DNA from: Gilliamella sp. Occ3-1 | GTDB lineage: Bacteria > Pseudomonadota > Gammaproteobacteria > Enterobacterales > Orbaceae | NCBI RefSeq assembly: GCF_001690655.1 | Contig: NZ_LZHQ01000009.1 | Span: 37,836-101,835, forward strand | Direction of reading: 5' to 3' | Length of the DNA: 64,000 bases | Shown: positions 51,055 to 60,992 of the stretch, in pieces | Layout: each line of letters opens with the position of its first letter | Numbering within the stretch: the first letter of the stretch is position 1 | Position numbers and translations under genes: made by a program | The notes under the pieces: generated by a model | The model's input: the letters and a program-made list of their open reading frames with translations, nothing else | What the model was told of the DNA's origin: nothing | Database searches by the model: none

Positions 51055-52098
51055 TTACATGCAATTTAATAAAATTTTGCCATTCATAGGACGACCATTT
51101 AAGGCAGTCACTTGTTTAATAAATGAATCAAAGTCCCCCATGCCAGCAATCAGCTCATCAAGTTTAATTTTTCCATCCATAAAGTACTGACTCACTAATT
51201 GCCACTCTTTACCTGGCCATGGCGCTGAATAATTCATCCAACTGCCTAAAATTTGTAACTCTTTTCGTAAAATCAGTCCGAATGTTTTTTCTGGAAGTGT
51301 AATATCATGATGAAGTGTACCCACTAAGACTACCTTCGCTCTAGAGCCTGCAATTTCAATGGCTAAGTTGACCGTAACGGGTGAACCCGCCGTTTCTAAT
51401 ACAATTTGATCAAAGCGAGATGAAGATAAAGCTTGGTAAATCGCGTCGGTGCTAAGATCTTGAGAATGATATACCGCATCAGCGCCTAGTTGTTTGGCTA
51501 GATCGAGGCGGTGCTGGTTAATATCAAGCACCGCAACTGATTTTGCCCCCATTGCCTTGACACATTGCATAGCAAGTAATCCGATTGTGCCACCGCCAAC
51601 GATGACAACATTTTTGTCCTCACATCCATCAGCCAATAACAAAGCATGCATTCCAACAGTCATTGGTTCAAAAAATGCACCTTCAAGCGGGCTGATACCT
51701 TTAGGTAATTTAAATGCATTTTTCTTATCTAACACAATATACTCAGCAAAACCGCCTGTTATCCTTGAACCAACAAAAGTATAATTCTTACAAAGTGAAT
51801 AATAATGATTTTGGCATTCATCACATTTAAAACATGGTAACAATGGCACGCAAGATATTAAATCATCAATCTCAAATTCAGTCACACCATACCCCATTTC
51901 AACAACTGTACCACTAAATTCATGTCCCAATGTAATGGGATAAAAATGAGCACCATGGTGAAATATACGCGGAATATCTGAACCGCATAAACCACAATAA
52001 GCAACTTTTACTAAGATTTGATCTGGAGATGTTATTTTGGGCATTCCTATATTTTGTATAGCTAAAGCTCCCCCTTCATTGACAACAACCGCTTTCAT
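51055..52098 (-). CDS. gatD: Galactitol-1-phosphate 5-dehydrogenase GatD
   Basis: Zinc-dependent medium-chain dehydrogenase oxidising galactitol-1-phosphate to tagatose-6-phosphate with NAD; 347 residues (E. coli 346). Catalytic zinc ligands are in YCGLCGSD and TLGHEFSG, structural zinc cysteines in CVPLLPCFKCDECQNHYYSLC (C-x2-C type) and the Rossmann motif is VVIVGGGTIGLLA. GSWMNYSAPWPGKEW is shared with E. coli GatD. It lies between gatC and gatR. Confidence 0.95.
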   Translation of the reverse strand: MKAVVVNEGGALAIQNIGMPKITSPDQILVKVAYCGLCGSDIPRIFHHGAHFYPITLGHEFSGTVVEMGYGVTEFEIDDLISCVPLLPCFKCDECQNHYYSLCKNYTFVGSRITGGFAEYIVLDKKNAFKLPKGISPLEGAFFEPMTVGMHALLLADGCEDKNVVIVGGGTIGLLAMQCVKAMGAKSVAVLDINQHRLDLAKQLGADAVYHSQDLSTDAIYQALSSSRFDQIVLETAGSPVTVNLAIEIAGSRAKVVLVGTLHHDITLPEKTFGLILRKELQILGSWMNYSAPWPGKEWQLVSQYFMDGKIKLDELIAGMGDFDSFIKQVTALNGRPMNGKILLNCM

Positions 52099-52232
52099 GT
52101 TATTTTCCTTTATTGGTAAACAAATTACGTTAATGTATTGCTTTCACTCGTTACTGAGTAAAAGCTTTCTGATTGATTTTGGTGATGACTGTTTTGGGAT
52201 TATTTTATTACCCCATCTTCTTGATCTAATGG

Positions 52233-53582
52233 TTAATTTTTCAGAAATAACTGGTATTTTTGGGCACGTTTCCATGTCAAAAATAAGCAGAAAAGGTAAA
52301 ACAATCCAATAAGGGCAAAACCAATAGGTTGTTTCAAGTTGACCAACTGAACCATAAGATAAGTAATGGGTGACCCACCTTGATCCATTGCACCAACTGA
52401 AACGCCATTATTCGTAGTCATCGTGCCTGCATTAATGGCTAGTTGAGTAGTCAATGGAATCATTTGAGTGGCAATCCAAAGCGTAATGGCGATAATGATA
52501 GAACCAGAAATAATGATTCTAAACAGGTTACCTTGATGAACAGCTACCCCCATTGCGATAAAAAAGCCAATAGTTGCCAAATCACCAAAAGGTAAAACTT
52601 CATTACTAGGTAGGATGATGGCGATAAAAATACTTAATGGAATAAAAATTAAACTCGCCGATACTACCGTTGAATGCCCTAATAACAATGCTGGATCTAA
52701 ACCAATAAGAAAATCTTGCCCACCAAATTTTGATTGCAAATGTTTACGAGCTTGTTTAGAGATCGGTGTTAATCCATCCATAATAGGTTTAATTACGCGT
52801 GGCATTAATAACATTACCGCTGCAGTTTGAATCGCTAGTTGTAGCGTTTCTTTCACACCATACCCTGCTAATAAACCTAATATGATGCCCATGAATAAGC
52901 CAACGGTAACAGGCTCACCAAACGCACCAAACCGCTTTTGCATATCAACAGCATTAAAATTAATCTTATTAATACCTGGGATTTTTTCAATGACAGCGTC
53001 AACAAAAACAGCAATTGGACCACAATATGCAGACGTACCATGAGGAACCGCAATACCGTCAAGCTCAAAAAAATCTTTGGTATCTTTGGCAAACCAATCA
53101 CCCAGTTTATAAGCAATAATGGCATGAACAATAACCCCTACAATACCAAGCCAGTAAGAGCCTGTTGCAATGTAAACAAGCGCACCAGTAAATGTCATGT
53201 GCCATATATTCCAAATATCAACATTAACAACCCTAGTTAATCTTAAAACTAACATAATAATATTTATTGCAATAGCGATGGGAATGGCTACTAAAGCAAT
53301 TTGTGAAGCCCAAGTCATAGGCGCAGCACCAGGCCAACCAACATCGATAACATTTAGACTAATATCAAATCTTTCAGCCATCGCTTGAGCTGCAGGTCCA
53401 ACAGAACTGGTTAACAAACCGACAACTAATCCTATACCAACAAACCCTATTCCTATATGAATTCCAGCTTTTAGTGCATCACCCAACTTCATTCTTAAAG
53501 CTAATGAAAACAAGATAATCACAATGGGTAGCATCACCGATGGACCAAGATCGAGAATGTACTGCATAATTTCAGTAAACAT
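52233..53582 (-). CDS. gatC: PTS galactitol transporter subunit IIC (GatC)
   Basis: Inner-membrane sugar channel of the galactitol PTS, 449 residues (E. coli 451), about 9-11 transmembrane helices. Family segments include MFTEIMQYILDLGPSVMLPI at the start, AMAERFDISLNVIDVGWPGAAPMTWAS, the substrate-region ELDGIAVPHGTSAYCGPIAV and KPIMDGLTPISKQARKHLQ. It receives phosphate from GatB. It starts 4 bases after the gatB stop. Confidence 0.94.
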   Translation of the reverse strand: MFTEIMQYILDLGPSVMLPIVIILFSLALRMKLGDALKAGIHIGIGFVGIGLVVGLLTSSVGPAAQAMAERFDISLNVIDVGWPGAAPMTWASQIALVAIPIAIAINIIMLVLRLTRVVNVDIWNIWHMTFTGALVYIATGSYWLGIVGVIVHAIIAYKLGDWFAKDTKDFFELDGIAVPHGTSAYCGPIAVFVDAVIEKIPGINKINFNAVDMQKRFGAFGEPVTVGLFMGIILGLLAGYGVKETLQLAIQTAAVMLLMPRVIKPIMDGLTPISKQARKHLQSKFGGQDFLIGLDPALLLGHSTVVSASLIFIPLSIFIAIILPSNEVLPFGDLATIGFFIAMGVAVHQGNLFRIIISGSIIIAITLWIATQMIPLTTQLAINAGTMTTNNGVSVGAMDQGGSPITYLMVQLVNLKQPIGFALIGLFYLFCLFLTWKRAQKYQLFLKN

Positions 53583-53586
53583 AGAT

Positions 53587-53871
53587 TTATCCTTTTAAAA
53601 TAGATAATATTTTTTCTTTTAGTTGATCAATACCAACCCCGGATACAAAAGGCATTCCATGAACAATTGGAATATCACCAAAATTCTGATCCATTCTGGC
53701 TGTAGTACAGATCAAATCAACATCATCAATAAAAGTATTAATTTCATTAATGCGACATTGAATAAGATCAAATTGAATATTATTCTCGTTGCACAATTCT
53801 TTTATTTCTTCAGCAGCCAAAGTGGAGGTTGCAACAGCACCACCACAAGCAACAATAATCTTCTTTTTCAT
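53587..53871 (-). CDS. gatB: PTS galactitol transporter subunit IIB (GatB)
   Basis: 94 residues, identical in length to E. coli GatB. The phosphorylated cysteine is C9 in [19 protein letters not shown]. It carries phosphate from GatA (His64) to the sugar during uptake. It stands 15 bases after gatA and 4 bases before gatC. Confidence 0.95.
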   Translation of the reverse strand: MKKKIIVACGGAVATSTLAAEEIKELCNENNIQFDLIQCRINEINTFIDDVDLICTTARMDQNFGDIPIVHGMPFVSGVGIDQLKEKILSILKG

Positions 53872-53886
53872 AATGCCTCCTGAAAC

Positions 53887-54339
53887 TTATTGATTAAATA
53901 TCACGTTATTAAAATGATCCACAATTTCATTTTGCGGAGCGTTTAATAAAAATTGATAGAAGTCTTTATGTTGTAAATTTGAAAAAAGCGTTTTTAATAG
54001 CTCAATTTGATCTTCTGGTGAAGTCACAACAAGTGAAATAATCAATGAAATATCAATATTGCTATCATCATCAGCTCGATTAAAAGAAACTGGGAATTGA
54101 GTGCGAATAATAAAGATTGCTGGAGTATTTGCATGCTTTGCGTCACAATGTGGAATAGCCACAGCATAACCATCGAAAGCAATACCCGTTGGAAATAATG
54201 CTTCCCTTTCGATTAAGGCTTTTAAATGACTTTTTTTAACAATGCCCTTTTGTTGTAATTGCTCACTAATATAAGTTAATGCTTCTAATTCATTATCAAA
54301 TTTAAGATTGTTTTCGAAAAAAAGCTGAAATTTATTCAT
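53887..54339 (-). CDS. gatA: PTS galactitol transporter subunit IIA (GatA)
   Basis: 150-residue EIIA of the fructose/mannitol (PTS_EIIA_2) fold; E. coli GatA is also 150. The phosphorylated histidine is H64 in AVAIPHCDAKHAN. VVTSPEDQIELLKTLFSNLQ is the typical C-terminal helix. It is the first gene of the gat operon. Upstream are TTTCGAA motifs and two CRP-like sites shared with the divergent gluconate kinase. Confidence 0.93.
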   Translation of the reverse strand: MNKFQLFFENNLKFDNELEALTYISEQLQQKGIVKKSHLKALIEREALFPTGIAFDGYAVAIPHCDAKHANTPAIFIIRTQFPVSFNRADDDSNIDISLIISLVVTSPEDQIELLKTLFSNLQHKDFYQFLLNAPQNEIVDHFNNVIFNQ

Positions 54340-54380
54340 ATTTATTCTCCACTATTTATTATAGTTTACTTTTCTAATTT

Positions 54381-54427
54381 AACTTTCGAAAACAAAATAA
54401 TAACGAAAGATTATTTACTTTCGAATT
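54381..54427 (-). promoter_or_regulatory. Clustered TTTCGAA motifs before gatA (putative GatR operators)
   Basis: Three spaced motifs: AACTTTCGAAAAC (54381-54393), AACGAAAGA (54402-54410, the reverse complement type) and ACTTTCGAATT (54417-54427). They sit 42-88 bases before gatA, where the operon promoter is expected, and resemble the palindrome before gatR. DeoR-family repressors typically bind repeated CTTTCG-type sites. Confidence 0.45.
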
Positions 54428-54453
54428 AAAAAGCAAATAAGATTTTATATATT

Positions 54454-54469
54454 TGTGATCGTAATCTAA
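54454..54469. promoter_or_regulatory. CRP-like site 1
   Basis: TGTGATCGTAATCTAA: perfect left half TGTGA, N6, weak right half TCTAA. It lies between divergent gatA and gntK. Confidence 0.35.
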
Positions 54470-54531
54470 TTTTCAATAATAAAGATTAACCAATAGGTAA
54501 CTTACTATTAATTGAAGAATTAAAAGTAAAA

Positions 54532-54547
54532 CCTGATCCAGATCACA
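54532..54547. promoter_or_regulatory. CRP-like site 2
   Basis: CCTGATCCAGATCACA: right half TCACA perfect, left half 3 of 5 matching TGTGA. It lies 83-98 bases before gntK; catabolite control of gluconate genes by CRP is established in E. coli. Confidence 0.45.
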
Positions 54548-54590
54548 AAAAAAATTTTTTTATATTGCAAATAGGGGTTAACATGTCAAA

Positions 54591-54606
54591 ATGTTACCCG
54601 TAACTA
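54591..54606 (+). promoter_or_regulatory. GntR-type gluconate operator
   Basis: ATGTTACCCGTAACTA contains the GTTAC-CCG-GTAAC-like palindrome of the E. coli GntR/IdnR operator (ATGTTA-N4-TAACAT). It lies 24-39 bases before gntK, suited to repression released by gluconate. The gntR gene itself is not in the window. Confidence 0.6.
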
Positions 54607-54629
54607 GTTGGATGTACGAAGGATAAATA

Positions 54630-55157
54630 ATGACTAAAAAAAACAAACAAGTTTTTGTATTAATGGGAGTATCAGGATGTGGTAAATCAGCAGTTGCCAA
54701 ACAAGTTGCTTACAATCTAGATGCTGCTTTTTTAGATGGCGATTTTCTACATCCAAAGGCTAATATTTTAAAAATGCGGAGCGGTACGCCATTAAACGAT
54801 GAAGATCGAATGCCTTGGCTTAGCTTAATCAGTAATGCCGCATTTGCTATGAGTAATGTTAACGATGTCTCAATTATTATTTGCTCGGCATTAAAACGAA
54901 AATATCGAGATATTATTCGCGGTGAAAATGAAAATGTACATTTTATTTATTTGAAAGGAAGTTTCGATGTAATCGCAGAAAGGTTAGCTAAACGTAAAGG
55001 ACACTACCAAAAGACAGGCATGCTTCAATCGCAATTTGATACTCTAGAAGAACCAACTCCCGATGAAAAAGATGTCTACAATATTAATATTGAACAACCA
55101 CTAAAAAAGGTTGTGCAAGATGCTGAACAAGTAATACGGACAATATGTCATTGTTAA
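54630..55157 (+). CDS. gntK: Gluconokinase
   Basis: Phosphorylates gluconate to 6-phosphogluconate; 175 residues, as in the thermoresistant GntK. The P-loop is GVSGCGKS at 13-20, followed by the gluconate-binding FLDGDFLHPKANILKMRSGTPLNDEDRMPWL region and CSALKRKYRDIIRG. It may be IdnK rather than GntK; the pairing with edd favours GntK. It lies 27 bases before edd in one unit. A GntR-type operator and CRP-like sites precede it. Confidence 0.93.
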   Translation: MTKKNKQVFVLMGVSGCGKSAVAKQVAYNLDAAFLDGDFLHPKANILKMRSGTPLNDEDRMPWLSLISNAAFAMSNVNDVSIIICSALKRKYRDIIRGENENVHFIYLKGSFDVIAERLAKRKGHYQKTGMLQSQFDTLEEPTPDEKDVYNINIEQPLKKVVQDAEQVIRTICHC

Positions 55158-55184
55158 AAAATAGAAAAAATAAACGAGGTCAAT

Positions 55185-56990
55185 GTGAATCCGACTATTC
55201 AGGCTATAACTCAACGAATTATTGAGCGTTCTAGGGTATCTCGTACCAATTATCTGCAAAAAATAGAACGTGCTATGCATAATAAAGTAACTCGATCTAG
55301 TTTACCATGTAGTAATTTAGCTCATGGTTTTGCGGCTTGTTGTACCAATGATAAGAAAGATCTAAAAAATATCTTAAAAAGTAATATAGGGATTATTAGT
55401 TCTTATAATGATATGTTATCAGCCCATAAACCGTATGAGTTTTATCCTGAACAAATCCGAAAAGCACTTCACAAAATTGGTGCTGTTGGGCAAATGGCTG
55501 GCGGAGTACCAGCCATGTGCGACGGTGTAACTCAAGGAGAACCTGGAATGGAGCTGTCATTAACAAGCCGTGATGTGATTGCGATGTCGGTTGCTGTCGG
55601 ACTTTCGCATAATATGTTTGATGGTGCTCTATATCTTGGAATATGCGATAAAATTGTACCAGGTTTATTTATTGGCGCATTAACGTTTGGTCACTTACCT
55701 GCTATTTTTGTACCTGCAGGACCAATGCCATCAGGCTTATCCAATAAAGAAAAGGTGCGTATCCGACAGCTTTACTCGGAAAGTAAAGCTTCACGTGAAG
55801 ATTTACTTGAATCAGAATCGGCATCTTATCACACTAGTGGTACTTGTACTTTTTATGGTACAGCAAATACTAATCAAATGGTTATTGAATTAATGGGACT
55901 ACATTTGCCTGGAGCAGCTTTTGTTCATCCTGAAACAGCACTACGTTTTGAATTAACTAATGCTGCAGCTAAACAAATTACCCGCATAACCAACCAATCA
56001 GGCAACTATATGCCTATTGGTAAAATGGTAGATGAAAAGGTGATTGTCAATGGTCTAGTTGCACTACTCGCAACTGGCGGTTCAACTAATTTAACCATGC
56101 ATATTGTGGCGATGGCTAAAGCAGCTGGCATAATTATTAATTGGGATGATATTTCAGACCTATCAACGGCAGTACCACTACTTTGCCGAATTTACCCGAA
56201 TGGTCTAGCCGATATAAACTACTTTCAAGCAGCTGGAGGTACATCTTTATTGGTTCGCGAACTATTATCTGGTGGCTTATTACATGAAGATGTTGAAACT
56301 GTAGTAGGGCGTGGACTTAGTCGTTATACTCAAGAACCTATTTTAGAAAATGGCAAACTTACTTTCCGTGAAGGCCCAACAAAATCATTAGATGACAGCG
56401 TCATTGCGTCAATCAAAAAACCATTTAATTCTCATGGTGGATTAAAAGTGATGTCAGGTAATCTTGGCCGTGCAATTATGAAAACATCAGCCGTTGCACC
56501 TGAACATCAAATTATTGAAGCACCAGCAGTCATCTTTAATAGCCAATATGATTTAGATGCCGAATATAAAGCTGGCAAACTAGATAAAGACTGCGTAGTT
56601 GTTGTCCGTTATCAAGGACCAAAAGCAATTGGTATGCCAGAATTACATAAACTAATAACACCGCTAGGTGTTCTGCAAGATAAAGGTTATAAAGTTGCGT
56701 TATTAACTGATGGTCGATTATCGGGGGCTTCGGGTAAAGTACCTGCCGCAATTCATGTCACCCCCGAAGCTTATGATGGAGGTTTACTCAGTAAAATCCA
56801 AAATGGAGACATGATCCGTGTTAATGGTCAAACTGGCGAAATAACATTATTAGTAGACGAAGCAGAATTAGCCAAACGTGAACCTTATTCTTTCGACTTA
56901 ACGGATTCACATCTAGGTTATGGGCGTGAACTATTTACCGTTATCCGAGAAAATTTAACTTCCGCAGAAGAAGGCGCCGTTAGTTTTTAA
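55185..56990 (+). CDS. edd: Phosphogluconate dehydratase
   Basis: Entner-Doudoroff enzyme dehydrating 6-phosphogluconate to 2-keto-3-deoxy-6-phosphogluconate; [4Fe-4S] IlvD/Edd family, 601 residues (E. coli 603). Cluster and active-site segments are [53 protein letters not shown] and [23 protein letters not shown]. The start is GTG with GAGGT five bases upstream. The aldolase gene eda, usually adjacent, is not in the window. Confidence 0.96.
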   Translation: MNPTIQAITQRIIERSRVSRTNYLQKIERAMHNKVTRSSLPCSNLAHGFAACCTNDKKDLKNILKSNIGIISSYNDMLSAHKPYEFYPEQIRKALHKIGAVGQMAGGVPAMCDGVTQGEPGMELSLTSRDVIAMSVAVGLSHNMFDGALYLGICDKIVPGLFIGALTFGHLPAIFVPAGPMPSGLSNKEKVRIRQLYSESKASREDLLESESASYHTSGTCTFYGTANTNQMVIELMGLHLPGAAFVHPETALRFELTNAAAKQITRITNQSGNYMPIGKMVDEKVIVNGLVALLATGGSTNLTMHIVAMAKAAGIIINWDDISDLSTAVPLLCRIYPNGLADINYFQAAGGTSLLVRELLSGGLLHEDVETVVGRGLSRYTQEPILENGKLTFREGPTKSLDDSVIASIKKPFNSHGGLKVMSGNLGRAIMKTSAVAPEHQIIEAPAVIFNSQYDLDAEYKAGKLDKDCVVVVRYQGPKAIGMPELHKLITPLGVLQDKGYKVALLTDGRLSGASGKVPAAIHVTPEAYDGGLLSKIQNGDMIRVNGQTGEITLLVDEAELAKREPYSFDLTDSHLGYGRELFTVIRENLTSAEEGAVSF

Positions 56991-57000
56991 TTCATTTATT

Positions 57001-57020
57001 CTGCCGCAAATCAGCGGCAG
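57001..57020 (+). terminator. edd terminator hairpin
   Basis: Perfect CTGCCGC / GCGGCAG stem with a 6-base loop, 10 bases after the edd stop. The following sequence is C-rich, not a T run, so its efficiency is uncertain. Confidence 0.5.
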
Positions 57021-57029
57021 CTCCCCCCC

Positions 57030-57078
57030 AAATTATACTGAAACACCCCTATTTCCTGAAAGTTTTTAACAAAAACTC
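57030..57078. repeat. Dispersed ~50-bp intergenic repeat, copy 3
   Basis: Reads ACTGAAACACCCCTATTTCC then TGAAAGTTTTTAACAAAAAC. It shares CCTATTT-CCTGAAAGTTTTT with copy 2 (17640-17688) and more distantly with copy 1 (6011-6060). It lies between the convergent edd and poxB. Confidence 0.5.
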
Positions 57079-57122
57079 TCTGTAAACTTGTCATTTAAAA
57101 TAAATATAAAAAATAATATAAA

Positions 57123-58844
57123 CTATTTCTTGATAAAATTATCCACCAATAGATTTACTACATCGCCCATTTTCCCTTGCAAAGAAGCTTTTACACTGTA
57201 AAGCGCCATCCCCATAACCTGCGATGCTTGAATTTCAGGCGGCATAACTAATTCATTAGAGCTGGTTTTAACATCTAATAATGCAGGACCTTGATGTGAT
57301 AAAAATGATTGCATTGCTTCATCAAGAGAATCAGAATTATCGACTCTTATCGCAAATAATCCCATCGACTCAGCAACTTTTGCAAAATTAGGATTCTGTA
57401 AATCGGTATAGTGATCAACTAAACCTTCTGATTTTTGTTCCAATTCAACAAAATTAAGTGAACTATTATTAAGCACAATAATTTTAATTGGCAAATTTTC
57501 TTGAATTGTAGTTAACAAATCGCCTAATAACATACTAATACCACCATCACCTGATAAAGTAATTACCTGACGATTAGGAAATGCTTTTTGCACACCTAAC
57601 GCTTGCGGCATTGCATTTGCCATTGTGCCATGTTTCAAACTAATTACCGTACGTCTTTTTCCATTGGTATTAAAATGCCTACAAGCCCAAACCATAGCTG
57701 AGCCAACATCAGCACAAAGCACAGCATCTTGTGTCGCATATTTATCAACAAGCTCGGTTAAATATTGAGGATGAATCATTGTTTGAGAAGGTACAGCTTT
57801 CTTATTCAATTTATCCATTGCCTTCATATACAATTGGCGACATTTTTCTAAAAACGTAGTATCTTGTTTTTCATCAACTAAAGGAATTAAAGCGGCTAAC
57901 GTTGGCTTACTACTACCAACAACCCCCACACTCACTGGATGACGCCGCCCCAGATGAGTGGCATCGATATCAACTTGAATAATAATCGCTTTATCAGGAT
58001 AAAATTGTGACCACGCAAAATCAGCACCTAACATAATTAACACATCACACTCTTTAATCGCTGTTGTTCCTGACTCCATACCAAACATACCAGTCATACC
58101 AACATTATAAGGATTATCATACTCAACAAAATCTTTACCTCTTGAGGTATGCACAATAGGTGATTTTAATTTTTCAGCAAAGGCAATAAGCTCATCGTGA
58201 GCCTCACACACTCCTTGCCCAGCAAAGATAGCTATTTTGGGATTATTATTAAGTATTTCTGCGATTTGATTTAATTCTTCATTTGACGGACGAATAATAG
58301 GTTTAGGGTGATAAATCTTATGCCCACTATTATCTTCAACCTTAATTAAACTAATATTATAAGGTACCACTAAAACAGCTACACCTCGTTGATTAATTGC
58401 AGCTTGAACTGCTGCGGTTGTTATTTGTCTTGCTTGGGTTGGATCATTAATTTGCTGACAAAATACAGAACAATTTTTATAAATAGATTCAAAATCAACT
58501 TCTTGCGGAAAATCGGTACCTTGTTGCGAAGTCACCAATTGGCTTGCCAATAAAACAACAGGTACTTTATTACGGTGTGCTTCATAAATACCGTTAATAA
58601 AATGCAAACTTCCTGGACCACAAGATCCAGCACAAGCTGTAATTTGGTCTGTTAAATAGGCTTCTGCCCCTGCGGCAAAAGCACCGACTTCCTCATGACG
58701 AACGTGTACCCATTCAATATTACTTTTTTTAATAGAAGAAGTAATATGATTTAAAGTATCCCCAACAATACCATAACAATGCTTAACACCTGCTTCAGAC
58801 AAAACATCAACTATAATTTGTGCAACAGATTTTTTTGATGACAT
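57123..58844 (-). CDS. poxB: Pyruvate dehydrogenase (quinone) PoxB
   Basis: Thiamine-diphosphate- and FAD-dependent flavoenzyme converting pyruvate to acetate and CO2, passing electrons to quinone; 573 residues (E. coli 572). The N-terminal ThDP part has GIVGDTLNHI and VRHEEVGAFAAGAEAYLT with the activating glutamate. The C-terminal ThDP-binding motif is LSGDGGISMLLGDLLTTIQENLPIKIIVLNN (GDG...N). The last about 25 residues (from AQS/ASQVMGMALYSVKA) match the amphipathic membrane-binding tail of PoxB. A peripheral membrane enzyme. Monocistronic, convergent with edd. Confidence 0.93.
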   Translation of the reverse strand: MSSKKSVAQIIVDVLSEAGVKHCYGIVGDTLNHITSSIKKSNIEWVHVRHEEVGAFAAGAEAYLTDQITACAGSCGPGSLHFINGIYEAHRNKVPVVLLASQLVTSQQGTDFPQEVDFESIYKNCSVFCQQINDPTQARQITTAAVQAAINQRGVAVLVVPYNISLIKVEDNSGHKIYHPKPIIRPSNEELNQIAEILNNNPKIAIFAGQGVCEAHDELIAFAEKLKSPIVHTSRGKDFVEYDNPYNVGMTGMFGMESGTTAIKECDVLIMLGADFAWSQFYPDKAIIIQVDIDATHLGRRHPVSVGVVGSSKPTLAALIPLVDEKQDTTFLEKCRQLYMKAMDKLNKKAVPSQTMIHPQYLTELVDKYATQDAVLCADVGSAMVWACRHFNTNGKRRTVISLKHGTMANAMPQALGVQKAFPNRQVITLSGDGGISMLLGDLLTTIQENLPIKIIVLNNSSLNFVELEQKSEGLVDHYTDLQNPNFAKVAESMGLFAIRVDNSDSLDEAMQSFLSHQGPALLDVKTSSNELVMPPEIQASQVMGMALYSVKASLQGKMGDVVNLLVDNFIKK

Positions 58845-59084
58845 ATTCTCTCCTAAAGAGTTAACGATTAAATAGGTTTAGTTGCTTAAATTACACCTAC
58901 TTTTCGATAATGCGAATAGGTCATAAAGAAAATAGCAAAAAATGTTAAAAAATGTAAAATAATGTTAAAGAAAATTAACAACAAAGTAATTATAGTCATA
59001 TAAACTTCATTTAGAGATATTCCCTATTACAATAAATCAAGGTATTATGTACAAAATGTAATCTGTATCATAGAGCTACTTTTT

Positions 59085-60992
59085 GTGGAACATTTGTCAT
59101 CTGAGGATAGTTTAGTATCATCAATCACTAAATTCTTACCTAATTATTTTATTGAATATTACCCACTTATTACTGTCTGCATATTATTATTAATAGCAAT
59201 TTTAATGTTTTCGTTCAGCAAATTAAGAATGGACATTATTGCATTGCTCACAATCGCGGCAATCACCATCACAGGCGTATTAACACCAGCGGAAGCCCTC
59301 GCTGGATTTAGCGATCCGAATATTATCTTAATTGCCCTTCTATTTATTATTGGTGAAAGCTTGGTTAGAACAGGCATTTCATACAAAATGAGCGAATACA
59401 TATTAAAAGTCTCAGGCAAAAACGATATTCGCATTATCACCTGCATTATGTTAGGCGTTGCTTTGCTTGGCTCAGTGATGAGCTCAACTGGCGTAGTTGC
59501 AATTTTTATACCCGTTGCCATTAGCATTGCTAACCATACTGGTATTCATGTAAAAAAATTAATGATGCCACTTTGTATTGCGGCATTAATAAGTGGCATG
59601 ATGACACTGGTTGCCACCGCACCAAACCTTGTGGTAAACAGTGAATTAAACCGTGCCGCTTTGACTGAATTCAGTTTTTTCTCGATCACCCCAATTGGTA
59701 TTGGTGTTTTAATTGTCGGGGTTATATATTGCATATTAACACGCAATTGGTTACTCACAGCAGAACAAGTTACCCCAACTAATACCCAACCACAAAGACG
59801 AAAAATCACCGATTTAATTCGAGACTATAAATTAATTGGCCGAGCCCATCGAGCACAAATACTAGCTGGCTCACCTTTTGTTGGGCGCACAATTGATGGC
59901 TTACATTTGCGTAGTGAACATGGTGTAAATGTTATTGGTATTGAACGCTGGCGCAAATTCCACAAAGTACTAATCCCCGTTAATGGCTCAACCGAATTTC
60001 GTGAAAATGATATTTTATTACTCGATATGTCACACTCCGAAGCCGATTATCGAACCTTTTTAAACACCAACAACCTTGAACCGAAAGTATTACGAGGTGA
60101 ATATTTTTCAGAACAGGTTAAACAAGTCGGCATGGCCGAAGTTGCCCTGCTCCCAGAATCGACACTGTGTGGAAAAACACTTAATGAAATTGATTTTAGA
60201 GGAAAATATTTCCTGACTGTAATTGGTATTTGGCGTAATCATGCACCGGTTGAAACAAACAACTTATTCCAAGAACGTTTAGAAATGAGTGATACATTAT
60301 TAGTTTGTGGTGACTGGGGTTCGATCCAAAAACTACAAACTCGAACCAATGACTTTGTTGTATTAGACTTTCCGGCCGATATCGACGACATTGCACCAGC
60401 AAGCTCACAAGCACCAGCGGCTTTAATTAACCTAGCCATTATGATTATTTTAATGGTGACAGGTATTGTGCCTAATGTGGTTGCGGCATTAGTCGCCGGC
60501 TTACTGATGGGAGCAACACGATGCATTGACATGGCTAATGCCTATAAATCCATACATTGGCCAACCTTAATTCTAATTATAGGTATGATGCCTTTTGCAC
60601 TAGCACTCAACAAAACGGGGGGGATTTCGCTCATATCAGCTTGGCTTGAAGTCCACTTACGCTCTTTCGGCCCATACATGGTGCTAACATTTGTTTTCTT
60701 ATTATGCTCAACAATTGGATTATTTATATCCAATACTGCAACAGCCATTTTAATTGCGCCAATCGCTATTGATTTAGGACTAAAATTTGGTTACTCACCT
60801 TATCCATTTGCCATGACGGTGGCAATTGCCACATCAGCGTCATTTATTACGCCCGTATCCTCACCGATTAAAACCATGGTAGTAGCACCGGGAGGATACA
60901 GCTTTGGCGATTTTGTCAAAATTGGCGTACCGTTAACTTTTTTAGTAATGGCGGTGGATATTGCTTTAGTGCCAATATTTTTCCCTTTTTAA
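59085..60992 (+). CDS. SLC13-family permease with two RCK_C (TrkA-C) domains
   Basis: 635 residues. Two membrane halves, about 20-225 and 435-635, with the hairpin-type conserved segments SSTGVVAIFIPVAISIANHTG and ISNTATAILIAPIAID. Between them are two cytoplasmic TrkA_C-like domains, about 255-325 (AGSPFVGRTIDGLHLRSEHG) and 350-415 (PESTLCGKTLNEIDFRGKY). Family members carry dicarboxylates, sulfate or other anions; the substrate here is unknown. The start is GTG. A 240-base divergent region separates it from poxB and it stands alone. Confidence 0.87.
   Translation: MEHLSSEDSLVSSITKFLPNYFIEYYPLITVCILLLIAILMFSFSKLRMDIIALLTIAAITITGVLTPAEALAGFSDPNIILIALLFIIGESLVRTGISYKMSEYILKVSGKNDIRIITCIMLGVALLGSVMSSTGVVAIFIPVAISIANHTGIHVKKLMMPLCIAALISGMMTLVATAPNLVVNSELNRAALTEFSFFSITPIGIGVLIVGVIYCILTRNWLLTAEQVTPTNTQPQRRKITDLIRDYKLIGRAHRAQILAGSPFVGRTIDGLHLRSEHGVNVIGIERWRKFHKVLIPVNGSTEFRENDILLLDMSHSEADYRTFLNTNNLEPKVLRGEYFSEQVKQVGMAEVALLPESTLCGKTLNEIDFRGKYFLTVIGIWRNHAPVETNNLFQERLEMSDTLLVCGDWGSIQKLQTRTNDFVVLDFPADIDDIAPASSQAPAALINLAIMIILMVTGIVPNVVAALVAGLLMGATRCIDMANAYKSIHWPTLILIIGMMPFALALNKTGGISLISAWLEVHLRSFGPYMVLTFVFLLCSTIGLFISNTATAILIAPIAIDLGLKFGYSPYPFAMTVAIATSASFITPVSSPIKTMVVAPGGYSFGDFVKIGVPLTFLVMAVDIALVPIFFPF

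Noticed and set aside
52938..53240. 100-codon open frame on the plus strand
   Set aside because: It lies antisense to gatC, has no ribosome site and reads as the low-complexity shadow of a membrane protein gene.
59159..59527. 122-codon open frame on the minus strand
   Set aside because: Antisense shadow of the SLC13 transporter, whose coding frame is well supported.
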